Shown here: one piece after another, positions 1 to 10,500 of the stretch
Layout of the letters: each line of letters starts with the position of its first letter
Position numbering within the stretch: position 1 is the first letter of the stretch
NCBI GenBank assembly: GCA_013397455.1
Contig: VYZB01000289.1
Span: forward strand, 778,717-842,716
Length of the DNA stretch: 64,000 nucleotides
Origin: Crotophaga sulcirostris
Lineage: Eukaryota; Chordata; Aves; Cuculiformes; Crotophagidae
Reading direction: 5' to 3'
Notes under the pieces: model-generated
Told to the model about the DNA's origin: nothing
What the model saw: the letters and a program-made list of their open reading frames with translations, nothing else
The model's database searches: none
Translations under genes and position numbers: made by a program

Positions 1-1189
1 CACTACTATGATTGAGGCATTTCATTGTTTGTGGTCCCAGCTTATATTAAACAGAGAGGATTTTTTCATAAATCTTTGCCTCTAGGGCAGAGTTAAGGTT
101 GTTTGGGAACCCTAGCTGTGTGTTTCCAGACATTAATGTCTGGAAGCAGCACCATGGGAGTAAAATGGAGGTATATGCCTAGGGAGGATACTAGGAGTAA
201 ATGAAGAGGCCCAAGGGCAGGGTAGGGTTTGTGAGGATAAGCATGTGAAGAAGCAGTAGAGTGGAAGCAAAGCTTTCAGGATGACTGAAAGTGATGATTT
301 CTCATCTCTTTCCATGCTTTCAGGCAGCTAGTTGAATGGATATTCTTTTATCCAGTACTGCTGTTAGCCATGACTTGAGATATGTACAGCACTTAGAAGA
401 CAGCTGGAGGTTTCTGAGGATCTAAGTTGGCCATAGCTTTATGTGCAGCAACTGCGCTCCTTGCACTGGTCTGATTAACCCGTCCCTGCTTCTCATTTTC
501 CTCCATCATTTCTCTGCACCTCATGTGCCAAAGTGAATCAGCAAGCTTGTCTGCTGCTGAAAAAAACATAGCAATAATAACGACCCAAATTTTTTTTCAA
601 GTGTGTGGCTGCAGTAGCTGAAGTCTGGACGAGTAGGAGGGAGTCTGGAGCTGAAGAGCCACATGGCCAAGTGCCCTAGGAACTTCAGCTTTAGAGCTGC
701 AAAAAGTGAGAGCTTCCTGTATCACAGCTGTTTGAACAGTCCAAGTTGACCCTTCTTTTTATTCAAATGGGTAATTTAGGAGCGTGTGGAGTGTAACCTC
801 TTGGTCATCACCTCATTCCCCTCTGGGCCCACATGCTTGCTCAGTGCAAGTACTCCAGCCTAACGCTGCCTGCCTACTAAAAGGAGCCAGAGAACACTCC
901 TGCCTCCCTCACAACAAAGCGCTTTGCTTTCCAGTCTGGAAGGGGAACACAGGGCCATGTGGCACAAGCAGAACACGCAGTGCTGTGAGCTGTGAGGAGC
1001 ATAACGTGCCAGACTGCCTTAAACAGGGCTACTGTGCAGGACCCTTGGCATTTGGGTGAGGAGTTTTGGGGGGGAGGTGGAACTTCCTTCATCAACCAAA
1101 GCCAGGGAAGGCGAATTATTGAAAGCTGGTTCAGTGCGGGAATTATTTAAGCCTTAAAACAGCTTTTCAGAATGAATTTGCCACCCCCA
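1..1189. other. Intergenic DNA left of the BMP gene; no gene supported
   Basis: The short open frames here have no recognisable domain and no coherent splice context. I see no repeat that I can name. By human synteny (ERCC6 lies beyond DRGX) the neighbour to the left could be ERCC6, but none of its exons was recognised here. Confidence 0.5.
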
Positions 1190-2160
1190 TCCCCAAGCTA
1201 CGTTGGGGCTCGGCTGCTTGGCCCCCGGGGCCGCCATAGTGGCTCCCGCGCAGTTTTGAAGCGTGTGATGGGAAACGGCACCTGGGGTCAGCAAGAACCT
1301 GCTCGGGGCTTTTCTGGAAAAAAAGTAAACGTGCAGAGTAAGGTTGTCTGAGGCGGACAGGGATTTCTCTGAGGCGCAGCGCGGGGCTCTCCGAGACGCA
1401 CTGAAAGGTTGTCTGAGGCGCGGGTTTCTTTGCTTCGCATCCCCTGTAAGCAGCAGCCGCTCCCAAGTCGCGGTCGTGGTGGGCCGCCCCGAGCCCACGC
1501 TGTTAACGAGCGAGCGGCGCGGCCCACCGAGCCTTTAATGGCCCCTGATGGCCCGGGCGAGGCGCGGCCGCCCCCCCCCCGCCCCCNNNNNNNNNNNNNN
1601 NNNNNNNNNNNNNNNNNNNNNNNNNNNNNNNNNNNNNNNNNNNNNNNNNNNNNNNNNNNNNNNNNNNNNNNNNNNNNNNNNNNNNNNNNNNNNNNNNNNN
1701 NNNNNGGCGGCGCGGCTGTGGCTGGGCCTGGCCTGGCTGCTGAGCGTGAGCGGGCTGCCCCGCGCCCCCGAGCCGCGGGACGAGGTGCTGGCGGCCGCCC
1801 TGCAGCGGCTGCGGGAGGTGTTCGACATCGAGGAGCTGCCGCCCGACGTCCTGCCCCGCAAGAAGCCGCCGCAGTTCATGGTGGACCTCTTCAACAAGGT
1901 GGCCGACGCCAACGGCATCACTCGCGCCCCGGGGCTGCTCGAGGGCGACGTGGTGCGCAGCTTCGAGGACCGAGGTGGATTTCCCTGTTTTGTTTTTTTT
2001 TTTCCTTAGTTTTTATTTTTTTTTCTTTTTTCTTTTGCCGAGCCGCGGGGCCCCTCCGCCTCCCCTCGGGCCGGGGCAGCGCCACGGCTCCTGTGGGCGC
2101 GGTGCGGGGTCTGGCACGGCTCCTGAGGGAACGCTCGCTCTTTCCCAGTTCACGTGGACC
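1190..2160. promoter_or_regulatory. CpG-rich island over 5' end and first exons of the ADMP-type gene
   Basis: Base composition changes sharply to GC- and CpG-rich from about 1190. It stays so through coding exon 1 and exon 2, interrupted only by a 119-N gap and a T-rich intron 1. Such an island at the first exon is typical of vertebrate developmental genes. No TATA box is evident in the visible part. The island holds a 16-bp direct repeat at 1340–1355 and 1405–1420. The exact transcription start is not visible. Confidence 0.6.
1587..1705. other. Assembly gap (119 N) in coding exon 1
   Basis: A run of 119 N follows a C-rich homopolymer stretch (about 1570–1586), a typical sequencing drop-out. 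The gap most likely contains the true start codon and the first residues of the signal peptide of the downstream BMP-family gene. Its real length is unknown, so any protein length that crosses it is unreliable. Confidence 0.98.
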
Positions 2161-5100
2161 GGTACCACTTCTACTTCGACATCAGCGCGATGGAGAAGGG
2201 CGAGCAGATGCTGAAAGCCGAGTTCAGGGTCTTCAAGCTGAAGAGGACGCGCGTGTCCAGGCGGTCTGACTTGAAACACTTCTGCCGGGTAAGTGGGGAA
2301 ACAGTCTGTTGGTTTAGCGCTTGCCTGTGCTTTCGTTGTTAATAGCACTGAAAATGAGGTTTGCCACACAAACCTGCCTTATTTTCATTGCTATTTTATT
2401 GTCGCCCTCACTTTTTCTTTCCCTCTAGCATGCAAAGAAGTAGGCGTTTTGTCTTCGGCAGCGTGCTGTCCTTTGCGCCCTATGGCACTGAGCTCTCCCT
2501 AAAGATATTCATGCCAGACCTATCTCAAATCGTGCATTGCTGTTCTGGGGTTTGAAAAGCTTTGAAATTAAAATGTGTCGGCTTGAGCCACTCAAAGAGT
2601 CCAACAACAATAATAGCATTTGGGATCCACGGGAAAATAGGGCAGGCAAGGTCTCTTATGGTGATTGTACCTGTTCCTTTGGCAAATGGGAGGATCAGAC
2701 TTTTTGCAGACCTGAAGGCGAAAATGTGGAGGATGTTCAGAAGAGAAGGAAAAGGGATGGTCAGGATATTTTTATATGATATCGAGCAGCCCACTATGCT
2801 GCCTCTGAACGCGCAAGAAGTAGATGTATGTGCTGATACTTGTTTTTCTGTTAAACTGTCAGAAAAATACCTTTTACCTGGTTTGGTAGTACAATGTTCG
2901 AGCTATGAAGTGGCAGAAATGTGCATAGTTGGCATACTCTTGTGTTGCTAGAAGAACAATTGTTTTCACTTCTTACTGTTCTGTTGTATTGCTCTCGTCA
3001 AGGTGGAAGTATATGAGCTCTTGGAGAGTGGAAGTCAGCCACACAAAAAACATCTCATTGCATCAAGATTATTGTCCCTGTACACAGAAGGCTGGGAAGT
3101 ATTCAACGTCACACAGACAGTAAGCAGGAAATTCTGACTTTATTTTAATTCTAAATATCCATTTCACTTCCTCTGTAGTCTTCTTTATTTATTATTTTCA
3201 GGATTTATTTTGTAGATACCTTTAAACTGTAAAAGTATGTGAATACTTTTCCATAGCAAAAAACAACAACCCTAAACATGGTTTTAAAATATGTGGTTAC
3301 TTTGGTTTAAGTCGATACTCTCTGACAGGGACAACATTGTTTTTCATTGCTGAAGCTTTATGGTCAGTATGCTTGGGTGACTGGTTGATTTCCATCTTAA
3401 GTCACAATAGCAATGCTTGAGAAGGGCCTGGCCTTATCTATTGGTCTGTAATTGTAGCAATTAGATAAAGTAAATTTGCTTTGATTGTGAGCTAATTTCT
3501 TCAAATGCCATGTATGTTAGATTTAAGTAGGAAGTCTGGAGAGTTCATGTTATTTTATTATTAAGATTGCTATGAAAAATAAATTCCTGGCTAAGTCGTA
3601 GAAGATTTATTTTAATTTTAATGTTAATTTTAACTCATAGACTCATCTATTCACTAGTAAATTCTCTGAAATGAATTATCTTCCTGTAAATGCAGCTTTG
3701 GGGAATGCATATGGTATTTCATATTTCTAAAAGTTGAATTACTGATTTAAATATTAAACTCGATAGAGTCTCAGCTATACATTTACCTCACTTCTGTCTT
3801 TTTATATGTTCTTACACTGTCCTAGCCTGTTGCCTATTCCCTTTTGCTAACATAAACATTGCTTAATTGTAGTGTTCTTATTAGAATATTGAAACAATGT
3901 TTTTTCATTTCCCTTTTATCGCCAGGTTTCCAAGTGGGTTGGAAACAGCAGCTCCAACCATGGCTTTTTGATAACTACAACACATGTATTCAACAGTAGA
4001 ACTGAGCACAACCTGGTTACGTTTGCCAAGAGCCAGGATGCTTTGCAGGAGAGTAGAAATGCTCTGCTTGTCCTCTTCACCAATAGTAACAAACGGAGGT
4101 CTTCCAGCTTTGTACCATCTTCCACGAGTAAGCTCACACAACAGCAGCAGCTGTTCTGGAATATGAACTCCCTGTTCATCTTCTGTTACCTTCTGCTGCC
4201 TCATGTATACCTCACCTCAATATTTACTTGCAGTGTCAAAAAGGTTTGAAGTTCTGCTTTGTCACTGACCAATTTTGATAGATCTTGATAGAGGGACACC
4301 CAACATCTTTGTTGCCCCTGTCCCCAAAGAAACTGTTTGTGGGAAATATTCATAAAGCCTAGGGGCAGTCTGGTTTATTTTGTTTGTAAACAGATGGGAG
4401 TTCTGTTGGTTGGTTGGTTGGTTTTTTTTTAATTACTGTTTATCTTATTTTTGGGCTGGTGAAGTTTGTATGGCAATTGTAGGTTTAGTTTAGGCTAAAA
4501 AAACTCAGTCACCTGGAAAACTTTGTGAAAATGCTGGTAAAACAACTGTAAGTAGAGTTAAGTGCAGTTTTCAAGAGTGGAAGAGGTTGTTAAGTAATTT
4601 CAACTTCTCCATTCTCGCCCTGGTTTTTAAGCACCTGCTTAACTTCAGTGACTAATTAGCATTGTGACTAAAGGCTGCTTTCATCAAAACCAACGCCCTA
4701 GTCCCTTCAATTACAAAGCATTGTCTCCCACTGGTCTTCCAGTAAAACCAACTGAGGCTAGATTTTAAAGCCTGATAAATGTAAAGAGCAGAAGCTCAGA
4801 GGAGGGGCAAAAATTATTCTGGTTTGGGTTTGCAGGGTTTTCTGGTGAATGATTGCATTTGTACCTTAGAAAGAAACTAGGTAGGACTTGCATCGAAATT
4901 AGGTGGTGAGCTTGATTAAAACTAAAAATGAGGCTGGCCTGTTTATTTTTGTTTTCCAAAGAATTTTTATAGTGAAATCCTAGATCCCAGTTGAATGAGC
5001 ATCTAGCTCTGTATGGAATACTGTACTAGGATTGAGAAATTGATTCCCATTTCTCAGTGAAGAAACTCTTCAGATCTACCTGTTGTTTGTGGTCAGTGAA

Positions 5101-6231
5101 TATGTGCAGATTGTTCATCTACCAGCCTGTATACTAGTGGTTTCCAGCCTGTGTATGTGGATGTTGCGGTCTCCATGGACATTTATGAGGAATTCTCAGA
5201 AGATACCTTATGAAAGCAAACCAGTTGTCAGTGAGCTTTGTTCTCTAGCAGTGTTCCATAAACATGATGATAATTTTTCAGCTCCGAAAACTGACAAATA
5301 TTTTAAAAACCCTAATCTACAGGAACACACTCTGTTTGGGTAGAGTTCCTGGAAGGATGATACTGAAGAGAGAAATAGACTGTCATCTCCACACTCCATT
5401 AACCCTGCTCAATGTGATGTGTGTTGTAGGTAGGAACGGCCATATAAAAACCATTAATACCGTTCTGATCAGATTCAGCCCTGAAAAGGGCCTGTGGGTT
5501 CACAGAATATATTTAGTATATCGTTGAGCTTTTCCTCTGTATTTCTGCTGAGATGGGGCCTTTCAGGCCACAAAGTGAAACACAAGATTTGGCAGTTCTT
5601 GGAAGATGTTTAAAATGGCAATTGAATACACACCACTTCTGGTACTTTGACAGTTTTAAGTGTAATTTTAAACTATACTTTGAAGAGTTTAATGTAAATT
5701 TATAGAATAGAGTTTCACACAGAATACTGTGCTTAGGAAATTAATTACTTTTGTGAAAGATTAACATACAACTTCCTTTCAGAACCAGAGATGAACCCTG
5801 CTGAAATTGATGCTTCACGTGTGCCTCACAAAACTCAGGTCATTGAAAGCAGCAATGAAAGCATGAACAGGAGACGTCGAGCTGCTGTAATCCCTTCTCC
5901 TAAAAGCCAGGTAATGACATGTCATCGAAGGGAACTCTATGTTGACTTCCGTGCTATTGGCTGGTCAGGATGGATTATTTACCCAAGTGGATACAATGCA
6001 TTTTATTGCAGAGGAACTTGTCTCTTCCCTTTGGGGGAAAATCTAAATGCGACAAACCATGCTACAGTTCAGTCCATAGTGCATACACTTAAACTGTCTC
6101 AAGATGTCAGCACACCCTGCTGTGTGCCGGATGAATTGAAGTCCCTCAATCTTCTCTACTTTGATGACAAAGAGAATGTGGTCCTTAAAAATTATAAAGA
6201 CATGGTGGCAACAAGGTGTGGTTGTCATTAG
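1706..6231 (+). CDS. ADMP: BMP/TGF-beta family ligand, ADMP-type (anti-dorsalizing morphogenetic protein-like; could be labelled BMP2-like), 5' end in gap
   Basis: Secreted dimeric growth factor of the BMP branch. Known ADMP proteins signal through BMP receptors from the organizer or node and help self-regulate dorsoventral patterning. Coding exons I trace: about 1706–1974, 2149–2288, 3003–3119, 3926–4127 and 5783–6231, with frame kept across every junction. The first visible residues are a hydrophobic leucine/tryptophan-rich signal peptide, so the start codon is probably inside the N gap. The ATG at 1548 would add an unlikely Pro/Ala-rich leader. A TGF-beta propeptide follows. The furin site RRRR is at 5869–5880, giving a 116-residue mature chain. 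Seven cysteines fit the cystine knot, with a CC pair and terminal CGCH, plus an N-glycosylation NAT. The mature pattern FPLGENLNATNHATVQSIV and the LLYFDD...ENVVLK end resemble ADMP more than BMP2/4. ADMP versus an ADMP2-type paralogue is not settled. Confidence 0.88.
2289..3002 (+). other. ADMP-type gene intron 2
   Basis: GTAAGT donor at 2289 and TCAAG acceptor ending at 3002, phase 0. The open frames inside it (for example 2562–2951) lack homology and are chance. I see no embedded element. The other introns are 1975–2148 (174 bp, weak GTGGAT donor, T-rich), 3120–3925 and 4128–5782. They hold only short simple runs such as a (TTGG)n and T tract near 4406–4430. Confidence 0.7.
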
Positions 6232-7209
6232 CAGGGCCTTCTTTTGTCTGCATTTGGTATACACCTGGACACAGTTCCCTATTTGCCACTGAAGATACCA
6301 ATGGAAATGACGTTTCAGATTACAAGGGAGGAGAGCCAGAGACTTAGCTGTGCTTCAGATCCTTCTTGCCTCACCATGGCTGTGTGCGAAGATGTTTAAG
6401 ACTGGCTTTCAAAGAACCATGGGAGGATATACAGACCCACACAGAGAGGTCTTCGGATACCTGTACGCTGGAAGGAACAATTAAAAACAGGAACTTGCTA
6501 TGTGGAGGTGTTAAAACACATTAAGATGAGCATTCAAATTAAGGTCTTGGTCTTTATATTGACACTCAGAATTTCTTAAAATGTAATGGGCATGGCATCC
6601 TGCCTCAATGCAGGACAGGCGTGCAAGTCTTTTACTGACACAACCTCATTCAGCTTTGAGTGCGTGAACTTTGACTGCGCCTACATAGAGCTTTCAGGAT
6701 GAGTATTTGCCCAGGTCTAACCTCAGAGGCTTCCACCATCTGCAGTTCATGCATTACGTGGGAATGTGCTTCTTCCCCCTATTCTGTCTGCGTGATGCAG
6801 AGACCAAAATGCAGAGACAGAGACTTGCTTGTAAGTTCCCCTGGGACTTGGTAGCCAATATGAGGGAACGTACAGGTCAGCATTTGTCTGGGAATTGGCA
6901 AACTTGGCTTCTGATACAGGGCTGCACCTCTGTTGAAGGGTCAGCCAGTTCACCTCTTGATAAAAATCACTCTTCCATCATGGCCTGCTGTGGCTGTTAC
7001 ACTGTGTAGCTGCAGAGATTGCCTTTGTGTATGCAGTGTCTGTGCAATGGGATCCAAAGCTGGAGTCAGACCCCCATTGTGTAGCAGGAAGAAAGACAAT
7101 CACTAAGCTTTGGAGGTCTGTGAGAATGTGCTGGATGCTGGTCCGTTGCTCTATCTGAGGCAAGTCTGATGAAAGGTACTCACTGATTCCCGTCCATTCT
7201 TCCTTGAAG

Positions 7210-7280
7210 CATAGGACATAGACTTGGAAGGGCCCCCTGAGGTCTTTTGGTCTTGCTACAGTTTAATGCAGGCAGCTGGC
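7210..7280 (-). mobile_element. Short CR1-like 3'-end fragment (antisense)
   Basis: The stretch with 'gacttggaagggccccctga', then a CTTGCTACA-like piece and 'aatgcaggcag', follows the layout of the complementary 3' end of avian CR1 elements (…TTGGAAGGGACC…, …GCAGG…). It is old and degraded, so the boundaries are approximate. It lies inside the 3' UTR of the ADMP-type gene. Confidence 0.4.
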
Positions 7281-7482
7281 CCATTTCAGTTTCTCAATCA
7301 ACTCATTTGAGTTGTAACTTAGGCCTGTTTAGGTTTCTTGTCTCCATTAATCCTTGAAGGAGGCTGACTTCTCACAGAATGTGACCTCTCATGAGTAGAA
7401 ACTTCATGGAGAATTTTTGTACTCCAATAAGATTTAAAAAAAAAATGTAAAAGTTTTTCTTTCTGTAAATACTGATGTCTGT

Positions 7483-7488
7483 AATAAA
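7483..7488 (+). terminator. Poly(A) signal AATAAA, proximal
   Basis: Canonical AATAAA about 1.25 kb after the stop codon of the ADMP-type gene, followed by a T-rich stretch. A second AATAAA lies 71 bp further, so either or both may be used. Confidence 0.55.
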
Positions 7489-7553
7489 TTTATTTTATTT
7501 AAAACTCAAACAGTTGCAGCATATTAATCGGTAATATAAAATGTTACTTTTCA

Positions 7554-7559
7554 AATAAA
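7554..7559 (+). terminator. Poly(A) signal AATAAA, distal
   Basis: Canonical AATAAA followed within about 25 bp by a T-rich then GTGCTGT element (7576–7590), the usual layout for cleavage. This is probably the main 3' end of the ADMP-type transcript. Confidence 0.6.
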
Positions 7560-7589
7560 TGTGATATTTGTCACGGGTTTTTTGTGCTG

Positions 7590-10500
7590 TAAGTGAAACT
7601 CCTTCCTAGAGTAATGAATCAAATACTTTTCCAGAAGAGACGACATTCCCAATGGCACTGTATGAAGTCCTCTGACTCCATGTCAAAGAGTATAATGAAT
7701 AAGCAGAATAGATGTGTTTCCACTCAGGGAGGATCCAGTAGTTGTTCCTGAAGTGAAACTTACCTTGAAGCTTCTCCTAACTCTCCCTTGAGTTAGGCAT
7801 AGAGATTAAAGCCCTTCAGGGCTGGTCAGATGATGTTTGTAACAAAGCCACCTCATGGAGGTCCTGAACTCAACACGTTTGAGATGGTTTCAGTTTTCTG
7901 ATGTGCAAGGACTTATTTGCACCTATGTTGGGGTGTCTGTGGATGTCTTCATTAAATTTTCTCTAACTTAGAAAGCCAGGACAGAAGAAACACTATTATT
8001 CATAGGTACAATATGGGGAAGAAAACGCTGTGACCTGTAAGCATGGGCCAGGCATGTGCTTATCAGAACTACAGCTTAGAATGGGTGGAGTAGAAGCATC
8101 TGAGCAAAAGAGACTTTAGAAACAAAGAATGGCATGCATAGGTCAGTGTGGGGAGAAGGATTTTCTCCTGCCTAGTAGCTTCTCTGAAAGGCTACAGAGG
8201 CTGTTATAAGTACCAGTGGAGCTGTGACACTGACGTCAGAACAGCTTTGAGAGCATGTCTTAAGGCTGGGAGCAGCAGTTAAGGCAAAGGACTTAGTGCT
8301 CAGTCCAGGCTGGAAGAGGCAGTGGATTGTTCAGGAAGCTCATTTCTGTTAAAGACAGAAGGCTTGATTCCCCCTAGTTGGGGAAGTGGGCTGTAATAGG
8401 GCTCCCGTATTTCCATCCAGCGAACCACATGTTGAACTGTGGATGTGTGAGCAGTACAGCGCAGGCATAGGGACTCCAGCACAACCGCAAGTTCCAAACC
8501 TGCTGTGTGTGCCCAGCATGGCAGAACAAAAGTGTCCTTTCTGCAGAACAGCCTGTCATCACCATGCTGACCACACGGCTTTGTGTTCAGAATTCAGAAA
8601 CAAATGGCCAAAATTCTCCTCTGCCTATGCAAAACTCGTGTGTGTGTGTGCAGGAAGGGGTGAAAAGGGTGGGGAGAGAGTGCAGGTGTATTTTGATCCT
8701 GGTATATGATCACCCTGGTAAACTGGAGTAAAAATCTGGTAGCAGGGTGGTGCTAACAGCTGCAGTAGCCACGCCTAGCCATTGAATTCAGTGCCATTGG
8801 CAAAGAGACCTTGGAAAGCCTAAAGGGTATTGATGTCTGGTTTATTTCCCAGGCTACTGTTTTGCACTTTCCCCTTTTTACTGCGGAGCTATCTGTGGTG
8901 ATTTAAGTCTATAGGAAACACCTACAGTAGGAAAATATATCTATAGTGAGAGTCCAGGCAAGGTCATTTCTGAACAGTGACCTTCAGCTTATGTTATCTG
9001 TGCTTATTTTGGTAGAAGCCTGAAGAATTGAAGCCAGAAGTTTTCACTGCCAAATAGCACTGGGAGAAGGACTGCATTTGGAATGGACTGGCTGAGGCAG
9101 GTTCTGTGTCCAAATCACTCCAGTCTTCTGTCCATGACATGACAAATGCTTTTAGCACCATCAGCTGTGTAGCAGCTGCATCCTTCACTGCTTGACTCAG
9201 AGAATTGTCTTTTTCCAGGTTGTCTTAATGGTCGTCTTCTTGTTCCAAATGCCACGGAAAAAAGGAAAAAAAATCTATTGAAAAGCAAGTACGATTAATA
9301 AATAAGTGATGGACACACTGAATATTAGCTAACATAGTGCTGTCCTACAATAGGTGAAATATGCACCGTCAAGCTAGGAGCACTCAGTAGTTTTGCATCC
9401 ATTAATTTATTTTTTCTGCACCACTCAACATAGTCTCATTATGCCCCATTAAACCTTGATAATTAAAACAAAATATATTGGAATTGTTTATCCTGGACTT
9501 TGTAAGGAAATGAGTTTCATAATAATGCCAAAGGAAAAAATTTACACTACACCAGGACTTTTAATTAGAATAACAATTAAGCACAATTATGCTTTTTTTT
9601 AATGAAGGTACATTTTCTTGTTCATTTTCTTGTTACTCATTAAATGAAGTAAGTAAGAATTCAAAAATAGGACATGCTATACTCTGGAGTCTTACTTTAA
9701 TCAGAATATCATATGTATAGGTGGCATACTAAAAAGCAACAGGTAGGGTTTTGGAAGGAATAGGGGTAGTCTTTGGCATGGACAGTCTGAAAAAGGAGTG
9801 GTGACTCAAGTTGTGCATTGTTATACTGTGTTGCATCACAACAGCAGCAAGAGAAAACAAGTCCGGTAGAAAACCCTGTTCTGATAAACCGTACCAAGAC
9901 CAAGGAGGAGCAGATCTAACCCTGAAGGGCTCTCCTTGTAAAGGAATAACTGCACGTTTTATATGCTGGATGTTACCAAGAGTATCGACACCCTGGAGAC
10001 TGATATTCAGATGTATACAAAGGAAGATCCCCACGTTAAAGGAGTGAGAGAGCCTTGCAGCATCTCTCACCTGCCTCCAGGTCCAAGCCTCACCGAGGGC
10101 ACAACTACAGCGCATGTGAGGCTGTCTGAGCTGGCTCAGCTGGTGTCTGGAAGCAGTGTCCCATTAGCACGGCGGCATACAGGTGTAGAGTGCTCAGCTC
10201 TGCAGCTTGAGGTCTACTGACTTCTATCTGTGACTGCTCATGCATCTCTGCATCTTCTCCATAGCACGGAATCAGCATGATTCTCTTCTGGTAAATAACA
10301 TACTTTGCATTTTATACCCACAGGCACATGGAAAGCAGGATTTCAGAGGCAGAACTACTCAGATAATGCCTAGGAAGAGAATCCAACCCTGTGATAAAGC
10401 TACCATGTTATGCTTAACTCCACGATAAAGAGTTTAGCCTGGCTTTTTATCTAAAGAGGTCCAGGTATGTGGGGTATGTGCAGTCACACTTATTGCATAA

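Larger units (their letters stand above)
6232..7575 (+). other. 3' untranslated region of the ADMP-type gene
   Basis: About 1.3 kb from the TAG stop at 6229–6231 to two AATAAA signals, followed by T/GT-rich sequence. The 100-codon open frame at 6707–7009 inside it has no recognisable domain. A short CR1-like fragment appears to have landed in it near 7210–7280. Confidence 0.55.

Noticed and set aside
1409..2269. 286-codon plus-strand open frame across the N gap
   Set aside because: It runs in another frame of the GC-rich ADMP exon 1–2 region, relies on N translated as X, and shows no family signature. The true frame is the one with the signal peptide and prodomain.
1706..6231. Calling the ligand GDF2 or GDF10, BMP genes that also map to the human 10q11 region
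   Set aside because: The mature domain lacks the GDF10/BMP3 and GDF2 signatures as I know them. Its NATNHATVQSIV and CGCH features fit ADMP better, and the prodomain intron layout differs from what I recall for those genes.
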